A stretch of 20,036 nt of DNA from Punctularia strigosozonata HHB-11173 SS5 (lineage: Eukaryota; Basidiomycota; Agaricomycetes; Corticiales; Punctulariaceae), in assembly GCF_000264995.1 (NCBI RefSeq), contig NW_006767449.1, forward strand, positions 1 through 20,036, in the 5' to 3' direction. Positions 10,424 to 17,394 of the stretch are shown one piece after another (position 1 is the stretch's first letter; every line of letters begins with the position of its first letter). The notes beneath the pieces are model-generated. The model was not told where the DNA came from. It searched no databases and was given only the letters and a program-made list of their open reading frames with translations. The position numbers and the translations under genes were made by a program.

Positions 10424-12485
10424 GTTGTGCACAGCTCGCAAACGAGACGGTAACCAGTCAGATGCTTGCACGAAGATTTCATGCGATAGCCTCGAGGTCG
10501 CAGTCTACGTACGTCCTGTGATCCTTCGAATCATGAACCATCTTCCCTGATAACTTCAACAGATAAATGGAGTGCATCTCATACCTGGAGAGCCACGCAA
10601 ACTCCAGTCCAATGACGTTATTCGGTTCAATGGTGCAGGTGTGTAGGCATATCATTAGTCGTGTTTGCGGGCTCTTAATCGCTGGTATCTTGAAGAGTAC
10701 ATCTATCGGCACTTAATTGGTGCTCAAGATACGCCCTACGGTGTCGAGGCCGAACGGTACGATGTCCGCGAACCCATAGCGGTCGGAGAGGCAGCACCAA
10801 GTACTGTATACCGATTGCATGACATTCAAACACTGACAGTCTTCCCAGGCCGTTGGATCGCACAGCACTTGCACACCCGCCAGGCTGTCGTCGTCAAGCG
10901 TATCACGGTACCGACTAGAAATCTCGACGAAGTTGCGTCTAATATCAGGATATGCGATGAGCTCCTCCACCGGAATATTGTGTCTCTGTTCGACTGCTAT
11001 ATGCATCCCGAGAATCTCCAGGGCTCCGAGAGACAAATAAGTAAGCGATGCGCGCGCCAGGTGGTCTCATTCATAACTTACGCTACCTATTATCATCAGG
11101 CATTGTGACGTCTCTCGCTCCTCATGGAAACCTACACGACTTCATCAGGATAGGAAATGGGAAGCTCGGTGTGCCTCTCTCCATGTTTTGGTTTGACTGC
11201 TGCTGAATCTCTCCTTGATTACAGGCGAATCTCTTGCTCGACCCGTCATGGCTCAACTCATGGACGGACTGATGGTGAGGGACACGCACATCGATGTTGA
11301 TTGCAATTGACTGACTCATGCTAGTATATGCATGATCAAGGCATACTCCACTGCGACATGAAGCCCGAGGTTAGTATTGTGGCTACCGTTCGTCTGGCTG
11401 ACTGACAATGGAGTCGCTCAGCATGTCCTCGTATACGGTTTGGGCTCAGCTGGTCCCATAGTCAAGATCAGTGGTCTCGGGCTCGCCGCGCGCTCCGGGA
11501 AGAATGAAGATAGAGAGCTCAGTCCATCTCTTCGTCAGGCGATGATGAAGAGTGCCGCATGGGCTGCACCTGAATCACTGAACTATGAGCATACGGAGCT
11601 CAGCGATGCCTTCAGCTTAGGAGCCATCATGTTTTTCATGTGAGTCGTTTGCACGCGTTCCTTCGTCCATGGCGCTTACCACGTTCGTTCGGAAAGCCAC
11701 TGGGGTAAGCCGCTTTATGACATAGAAGGAGGCATGTTCTTCGAAGAAATTATGCAAAGGAGGCGCACGAATTTCACTAAATTACGGAGGCAGATGATGA
11801 GCTCCAACGGTAATCCATCATCCTTGTTTGTCCTCAGAGAATGCTTATAGATTCTTCCTTTGCAGCATGTGACCTCATCGAAAGCCTTACGAAGGTGTCC
11901 ATGAGCGAACGAATCGGCTTACGCGAAGCGCGACGACACGCCTGGTTCAACGGATGTCAAGTCCCCCCTCCATTCTCTGCCCAATACGAGTACGACGACC
12001 CTCTGGTTCAAGGATTTATCGCTGGGGGCGGGAGACCTGCCGTTAGCAACCATGATCCCGTCAACAAGAACGGTCTTCTGGACTTCAGCGACTGCTTCTC
12101 CGCCGACAGCGATTCTCTGTTTGATGCTGGCCTTATCTCCGAGAGCGAATTCGAGGCACGCCGGGGGCTTGAATGGGATTTTCTGTATTCTCTTGTGCAT
12201 CCGACTTTCTTCGGGTCTGGGGGCGACAACGGCGCGCTTGCTAGCGATATTGCCCCGGAACCAAGCTCCTCGCTCGCCACGGTCCGTGTCATTCCGATCC
12301 CTGGAGCACAGGCTTGTGAACCCGTCGCACCCGGGCCGCCGTCGTTTGTCGAGTCGGAACGTTACTACTACGAAGAAACAGACGTTAAAGGCTGGGATCC
12401 CGTGAGCGAAACCTTCGTTGCCTTGGCCGACAAACCCAACTGGCGCGGACCGCGGGTGGGTGGACTTATCGCTACTCCCCGGTGA
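10424..12485 (+). CDS. K1: FHA-kinase-like gene with degenerate active site (5' end unresolved)
   Basis: Ten exons keep one frame: 10424-10508, 10563-10638, 10696-10800, 10849-11040, 11100-11168, 11225-11274, 11325-11369, 11422-11639, 11697-11809, 11866-12485. The first two end an FHA-like domain (YINGVHLIPGEP, SNDVIRF), the layout of Rad53/Chk2-type kinases. The kinase domain has a poor G-loop (VGEAAPS), VVVKRI with the ATP Lys, APHGNLHDFI, YMHDQGILHCDMKPEH, ISGLGLA where DFG should be, WAAPESL and DAFSLGAIMFFM. The catalytic-loop Asn is His and the Mg-binding DFG Asp is Ser, so it is predicted to be a pseudokinase. A tail of about 190 residues follows. No in-frame ATG precedes the FHA part, so upstream exons are missing or lie under A1. 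A GTGGGT donor at 12456 could extend the tail to 12697. Confidence 0.75.
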
Positions 12486-12707
12486 CGCACGATCGCTCGG
12501 AGCGCGTCCTCTCGTCGGCCAAGCGCAATTCGATCAAGCTGAACTGCGCGCGAGCCGCGACGGTACGGAAAGGTCTCGCTACATCGCCGGACCCGGTGAA
12601 CACGGCGGCGAAGGCACTGGCACGCGGTAGTGTCCATCTTGCAGACGTGAGGTATACCGATCCTCTAGTGTACATTTTGGGTCATCACAAGACATGAAAA
12701 TTATGCT
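12486..12707. other. Possible extension of the K1 tail
   Basis: If a GTGGGT donor at 12456 is used with an AG acceptor ending at 12502 or 12523, the K1 frame continues to a stop at 12697 with a basic tail (SSAKRNSIKLN and onward). Otherwise this is a short intergenic spacer. Transcript evidence would decide; the sequence allows both. Confidence 0.3.
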
Positions 12708-13067
12708 TTATTTTATGCATGTATCCTCGGTCTCGACGCGTGTTACCGCTTGTCTGCCCTTCGCCTTCGATGCGTTTGATATCCGCCCGATGAATCGCCT
12801 GCTATTGGGCCAATCGAGCCCCCATGCCGCGCATCCCACCGCCGAGATTCGGTCGATAGCATGCGAAGGCAAGAGCTTCGGCAGGTCGGGAGGGTGGTCG
12901 GAGCAGAACTGCTCAGCGGCCTCGTAGTCCGCATCGGATGCCTCGTTGTAGAGTCCGTCGGCGTAGCTTTGCTCGGGTGCGGCAGTCCATTCGGGCGGGG
13001 GTGCGTTCACGTCAGGTTCGGCGTTGGATGAGGGTTTCCCGAAATGTTGTCTCAGCCACGACGGCAT
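12708..13067 (-). pseudogene. Truncated N-terminal fragment of a fungal SPRY-type protein (tentative)
   Basis: The leftward frame of 119 codons has ordered, protein-like sequence: MPSWLRQHFGK, APPPEWTAAPEQSYADGLYN, ASDADYEAAEQFCSDHPPDL, LLPSHAIDRISAVGCAAWGL, SRRFIGRISN and RVETEDTCIK. From memory this resembles the N-terminal region that precedes a SPRY/B30.2 domain in some Agaricomycete proteins, but I cannot confirm that. The frame stops just where such a protein would go on, and only about 220 bases remain before K1. No SPRY core is visible downstream on this strand. It is therefore likely a broken or truncated copy caught between the two A-K units, or alternatively a small intact gene. 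Confidence 0.5.
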
Positions 13068-13653
13068 GGCGGATTCGTACTTGATTGCGATTTCAAGCCG
13101 AAAATGTAGGGTAAAATGAAGCAGTCCGCGCCGCGTTCTCAGCCTCGTCTTATACGCATCTGTGCCAATCTCGCAGTCGTCCCCGAACTGTGCCGGAAGC
13201 TATCGTGGTCGCAATCAAGACATGGTGGGACCTCGTAAATGCTGTCCAAAAGCAATGCAGTCCCTCTTGGCGCGTGAAAACATCTTTCCAGCCGTCGACG
13301 ACGACTTGGACAACAACAAGCAGTCCTACAACAAGAGTCTTTCTCACACATGTCTCCGCATCTTCAACAATAGTGTTTGTTCCATGTAGGGTCGTCGCAA
13401 TCCATTCGTAACAACAGACACACTACAATCTCAGGCGACGCACCCTGCCGTCGTTCCCGTCATACTGGAAATTTAACATTTGCTTGACTGTTTGACCCTT
13501 ACTACCTAAGATACCTTGCGCGAGGACGATCCGTACCTTCGCAGTACAGTTACAAGCGTTGGACAGTGACCGACGCGGAACTCAAGTTTGATCTTCGCCT
13601 TCGGAAGCTTTCCCTGGCGCCTGGTACGCCCGGGCTCTCCGACTCCAGACTCG
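13068..13653. other. Intergenic region upstream of A2
   Basis: This region should hold the promoter of A2. A 56-codon rightward frame without ATG (13491-13661, with TVTDAELKFDLRLRKLSLAP) looks protein-like and overlaps the A2 start in another frame, but no splice model ties it to A2. Nothing else is supported. Confidence 0.4.
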
Positions 13654-14969
13654 ATGACTGATACAAGCATAGACTCGATGAACCATCTCATGCCGCAACA
13701 CACGGCTACTTTCACCAGTATTCCCGGTCCCTCATCACCTACACGCACCCTTCCACCCGCACTGGCGAAGCCGTCGCTCCAACGGACGCAAGGCAAGAAA
13801 CGAGCCAGATCTCCTACTTTCATGGACGAAGGTACCAAACGAACTCGAGCGGAGGGCGGTCGGCGAGATAGGAAGGCCCGTGTTGTGCGTGCCTTGGCCG
13901 AGATCGAATGGCTGCGCGACCGCAAGCAGGACGTCGTTGCAGCCACCACGGAGGTGAAGCAAGGCTACGAGCGGATGAAGGCTGCGATCATCAGCCTAGG
14001 GAAGGAGCGTGCCCGCCGTAGGGATGCGGCGACAAACAAGCTGCTGTGAGTTATTATCGCGTGTGTAGCTGGTCGTCATCTCAAGTTGTCCGACGCAGTT
14101 CCTCCGAGGAGGCTAGACTATTCGCAAACGCTAGGCCAGAACAGCGCGAGGCCTTTTTTCGCATGAAGTTTGGTGCAAAGAAACCCTATCGAGAACATAC
14201 AGCCGAGGAGCTCGAGGCGTTATACCGCGCCCGGGCCCGCCTACCCAAACGCCCGGAAGATTATACACCTGAGGAGCTTGCGCATCTGTATAGATCCAAG
14301 ATTGACGCAATTCCCATCAATTGCACCTGCCGACGGACTACGCTACAGCAAAACCGGGCTAACAATTCATCGTTCACACATCCCAGACCCCGCATGGGCG
14401 TGGACGCGCAGGGAGTAGCATTCGAGGACTGGTCCGCATGCCCTCCGCAAACTGGCACGGAGCATGCTGCTCTGCTCGTGACCGAATTGGCTCTTCGCCA
14501 TGAAATATCCACGAGTAGGGATCGTGATATGCGCATCCTTCCGATACCGCCCAACCCACGACGTCCCAGGGCATTCTCGACGCGATTCATCCTTCAACTT
14601 CGACATGTACCTTCGCGAGTGTTTGATACGCTCGAGGCATGGCATGTCGAATATGGGCGGTGCTTGACCTGCGTAGCCAAAGCTATGCGAACGCTCCCTC
14701 CATGGATCATTGAATGGTACTCCCTTGAAGAAGTAATGGAGAACGGGAATCCTGTGTTCGTGAATCTCAGGCAGGACGAGGTGGTCGAGTGGGATGAATC
14801 GCGGAAAGGTTGGCGTCATCTGGTCCTTGATCACCATCGATGGGTTCCCGTAGAAGAATTGGAGGAGAGACCAAGCGACGGTACCGCCGATCCGAAGATT
14901 GTCAATGGATCTAACTTCAGTATTCCCGAATCGTATAACATCGCGTACATGCATTTTGTAGACACATGA
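13654..14969 (+). CDS. Family A protein, copy A2
   Basis: Two exons (13654-14045, 14099-14969) give about 420 aa. The GTGAGT intron sits at the position of the second A1 intron, with the same phase. The order is as in A1: an NLS-like GKKRARSP and GTKRTR, a helical ALAEIEWLRDRKQDVVAATT, NCTCRRTTLQQ, RPRMGVDAQGVAFEDW, a SACPP Cys that is His in A1, GRCLTCVAKAMRTLPPW, VVEWDESRKGWRHLV and HHRWVPVEELEERPSDG. Unlike A1, it carries the EELxxLYR helix twice (TAEELEALYRA and TPEELAHLYRS), a probable internal duplication. A1's first small exon is not visible here; the ATG at 13654 is the first in frame, so the true N-terminus may differ. Decayed kinase exons (K2) follow about 35 bases after its stop. 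Function unknown. Confidence 0.75.
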
Positions 14970-15002
14970 TTCCTGAGGTACTCGCGATTGTACAAACTGC
15001 TC

Positions 15003-15300
15003 GTGTGACGCGTAATCCTTCCCTCATGGAAACCGTGGCACCATCCGAACTTCATCCTTATCCTATTACCTTTTCCTTGCATACATGGTGTAGAGCGACG
15101 CTGTAGGACCACGAGGCGGTTGCGGATGGATGATGATCCAGGATTAGGTATCTGGTCAACACGCTCTCCAATTTGAGAAGCTCACAGCCTGTTAGGAGTA
15201 TTTGCATGGGCGTGATATCATCCACCTCAATCTGAGGCCAGAGGTAATCTTATTTTGTTAACATCTGATGGCAACATTGTCCGCGAGGGCGTTAACTGGA
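15003..15300 (+). pseudogene. K2: remnant of a K1-like kinase gene
   Basis: Short blocks match successive K1 exons in order. CCCTCATGGAAACC near 15024-15037 matches the PHGN exon. GAGGCGGTTGCGGATGG near 15113-15129, followed by a GTATCT-like donor, matches the exon ESLARPVMAQL. A 15-codon block YLHGRDIIHLNLRPE at about 15200-15244 matches K1 YMHDQGILHCDMKPE, with the same length and a GT donor at the same codon. The next bases, read in a shifted frame, give NLILLTSDGNIVREG, typical of kinase strands beta7-beta8. The catalytic Asp is Asn and the Lys is Arg. The N-terminal FHA and lobe exons and everything after beta8 are missing. It follows A2 as K1 follows A1. It is clearly non-functional. 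Confidence 0.65.
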
Positions 15301-15317
15301 CTCGTGGCATTGACACA

Positions 15318-15350
15318 GGCACCGGCACCGGCACCGGCACCGGCACCGGC
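15318..15350. repeat. GGCACC hexanucleotide repeat, about 5.5 units
   Basis: Thirty-three bases of perfect GGCACC repeat lie where the K2 remains meet the 3' end of A3. Read leftward in the frame that continues A3 homology after a frameshift, it would encode a Pro-Val repeat. It is probably length-polymorphic. Confidence 0.85.
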
Positions 15351-15371
15351 TGTTGGCGCCCTTCCCATTCT

Positions 15372-16584
15372 TCAAAAGAAATCCAACGAGCGATGGTGGT
15401 GCGACACCATATACCGCCATCGCCTCTCCCCGTCGTCCCATTCGATCAGCGCGTCTGGATAGTAATTCACAAAGACCATCTTCCCGCCCTCATACCCCAA
15501 TTCTCTCGCATGCGCGACCCACCGCGGCAGCGTGCGCATGGCTTTCTGTTCGCAGTACGCGCACCAATTCCTGCGGCGGTGCAGCGTCGTGTACGGTATC
15601 TCGCCAAAGCTCGCGTACAGCGGCGCCCACTCCGAGTCAGGCGCGGTGCGGCGCTGAATTGGCATGGGCATCGTGCCGAAGCCGCCGCGCGCGAGCTGCG
15701 TTTGGGCTGGGCGGTAGGAGTCCAGATGGAGCCGGAGGGCCTGCTCACGATTCGTGAGCTGGAACCGACGGCGGGGGTCATGCGACGGCGGGGGCCATGC
15801 GACGGCGGGGGCGGACATGGGCTTCTGTCGTCGAAGGCGTGACCCTGCTCGTCGATGCCCATGCGTGGGCGGAGCAACCTCTCTGTGTCCGGGTTGGGCC
15901 GGCCCTGAATGCGCGGACATGTGCAGCAGGTCGTGTCGTCACCACAAAAAAGCCGAGCAGCGTGCGGTGGTAGGAATGAAGCGGTGTCCCTGTTCAACCG
16001 GGGTACCGTTGGCAGTGTCGGGCTCCATCCGTCGCAGCGTGCCAACGACTGCCTTAAGGTCGGATTCTCCTCCATTCATCCGGATTATTGGAGGCGTCGC
16101 AGAGTGTTTTAGTTTCCTTTGCTGTGTGGGACTGTGCGGACAGCCGTCAGGGAGGAGGAGACACGCGGTCGCTAAAGAAGCACGTACCTGGGTGGGTCTG
16201 CAACGTCAGATCCTTACACTCTCAAGCGAGGAACATGCGTGTGGCGAGCCTCTCCATGTCGCTCATCAGGGCCTGAGAGAGAGCCGCAGCGCTCATTGCC
16301 GCTTTCTCAGTCTTTGCTATGAGCATATGTAGCTTCCTCGGCTCGTGCCGTAGCTCTGTGTCCGGAGCTAATAGATCGTCATGAACAGCATCGTTCCACG
16401 GCGGCGAGGCTTGCTGCAGCGCTCAGCCTTGGTCGGCCCATTTCCGCGTTGGCCGACGATCTTGGGGCGCTGGTGATATCATGGTAATCACCTCGTCTTC
16501 CCCTGGCGGTGTGGGCGTTTCGAAAACCAAGCGATCTCTCTGTGCCGATCCGAGAAGTGCTGGTCCTTTCTTCGCGTCTGTCAT
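15372..16584 (-). pseudogene. A3: inverted, decayed family A copy
   Basis: Read leftward from an ATG at 16584, one frame runs MTDAKKGPALLG to KWADQG, hits TGA at 16425, continues ALQQASPPWNDAVHDDLLAP and a helical LIAKTEKAAMSAAALSQALM, and hits a second in-frame TGA at 16224 before a GTACGT donor (16187). Downstream blocks carry family A signatures: CCTCPRI, RPRMGIDEQGHAFDD, SPCPP, CAYCEQKAMRTLPRW, LIEWDDGERRWRYMV and HHHR. They lie in two frames, broken at an A6 run (15946-15951), at a 17-base tandem duplication (15767-15812) and again after HHHR, where a shifted frame reads RWISFEEWEG like A2's RWVPVEELEE. With at least four lesions it is a pseudogene. It diverges from A1 and A2 more than those two do from each other. 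Confidence 0.7.
15767..15812. repeat. 17-base tandem repeat, 2.7 units, inside A3
   Basis: Units at 15767-15783 and 15784-15800 differ at one base (GACGGCGGGGGTCATGC versus GACGGCGGGGGCCATGC), and a partial third unit runs 15801-15812. Because 17 is not a multiple of three, one unit more or fewer changes the A3 frame. A3 homology is in one frame before it and another after it. Confidence 0.85.
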
Positions 16585-16599
16585 CTCGCGAGCTCCGTA

Positions 16600-16875
16600 C
16601 TAGTACTGAAAGGCCCATAGGTTAATCACTGCCCACCCGTCGAGATCGCGACAAAGGATACTCGCTCGAACGTCGTCCTCAAGCTCCGCCGAATGCTTTT
16701 GACTGGTACCGATATCCATGGGGTACACAACAATGCGATTCAAGGCGAGCGTGCTATGTAAGTATCCCCAGCGGTCCGCGCACTGGCTGATGACAAGATG
16801 TGGCCAGCGCTTGACGGAGTCAGACGGACGGAGGGACGCGCGCGCGGCAACATTCCCACGAATACCGAAAGACAC
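16600..16875 (-). other. Leftward ORF with protein-like C-terminal part, unrecognised
   Basis: The frame ends VKRWPHLVISQCADRWGYLH, then LNRIVVYPMDIGTSQKHSAE and a DLDGWAVINLWAFQY terminus. The composition is balanced and unlike a random GC-rich frame, so it may be the end of a truncated gene whose upstream part was replaced by the A4 relict. It lies 16 bases upstream of the A3 ATG on the same strand and could be a misplaced A3 exon. I recognise no family. Confidence 0.3.
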
Positions 16876-17014
16876 AACGAGCCAGGTCTCCTACGTGAAC
16901 ATCGTACCAAACGGTCTCGTGTGTTAGGGCAGCCAGCGAGATAGGCAGCACTTGGCCGAGATTGAACGGCTGCGCGATCACAAGCGAGTAGACTACTAGA
17001 GTAGCCGCAGTTGC
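16869..17014 (+). pseudogene. A4: relict of a family A gene
   Basis: This short segment aligns by eye with A2 near 13790-13945. Both contain CAACGAGCCAGGTCTCCTAC-like sequence, then GTACCAAACG, then GGCCGAGATTGAACGGCTGCGCGAT (A2: GGCCGAGATCGAATGGCTGCGCGAC), encoding (H/A)LAEIE(R/W)LRD(H/R)K. Indels break the frame and it stops at TAG after HKRVDY. The rest of the gene, including the Cys core, is absent. Confidence 0.65.
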
Positions 17015-17030
17015 TTTTTTTCTAGATCAG

Positions 17031-17300
17031 ATGACGCGACTCGCGAGCGCGGGTGTGACGCGAGTAAGATCAGAACTGATCAAAGTGCGTTCACACGGTC
17101 AGTTTCTCGAGCGGCACAGTCAGAGAGTTCAAAGTCTCGTTATTGAGCAACTCGAGAAGATACAAAAAAGTCGCCCCTCCTCCGTCAAGCATCGGCGTAC
17201 TTATACTCTATCGTAAGTACCTGACCATATGGAGGTGGAGCATGCTGATGAATCAAAGGGGGGGACGCGTAAGCGTCCAGCGAACAAAAAAGGAAAGTAG
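17031..17300 (+). other. Small ORF with in-frame stop, unrecognised
   Basis: From the ATG at 17031 the frame runs 61 codons with a helical middle (QSLVIEQLEKIQKS), meets TAA at 17214, and continues in the same frame to a basic end (DESKGGTRKRPANKKGK) and TAG at 17298. It could be a broken small gene or the degenerate downstream part of A4. No family is recognised and coding status is doubtful. Confidence 0.25.
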
Positions 17301-17394
17301 CGACGGTCTCGATAGCATCGATGGCCGAACCGCTACACACGCCCTCCTGAAGTGGAAACCGCTTCACCAAAATAAGTAACTTCCCGCCCCTCCT

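Noticed and set aside
13491-13661. 56-codon frame (TVTDAELKFDLRLRKLSLAP) upstream of A2
   Set aside because: It looks protein-like, but it has no ATG, ends within the A2 start in another frame, has no counterpart upstream of A1, and no splice phase fits.
16379-16618. Leftward 79-codon frame overlapping the A3 start
   Set aside because: It is a shifted frame of the A3 first exon. The A3 frame (MTDAKKGPALLG onward) reads more coherently and reaches a GTACGT donor.
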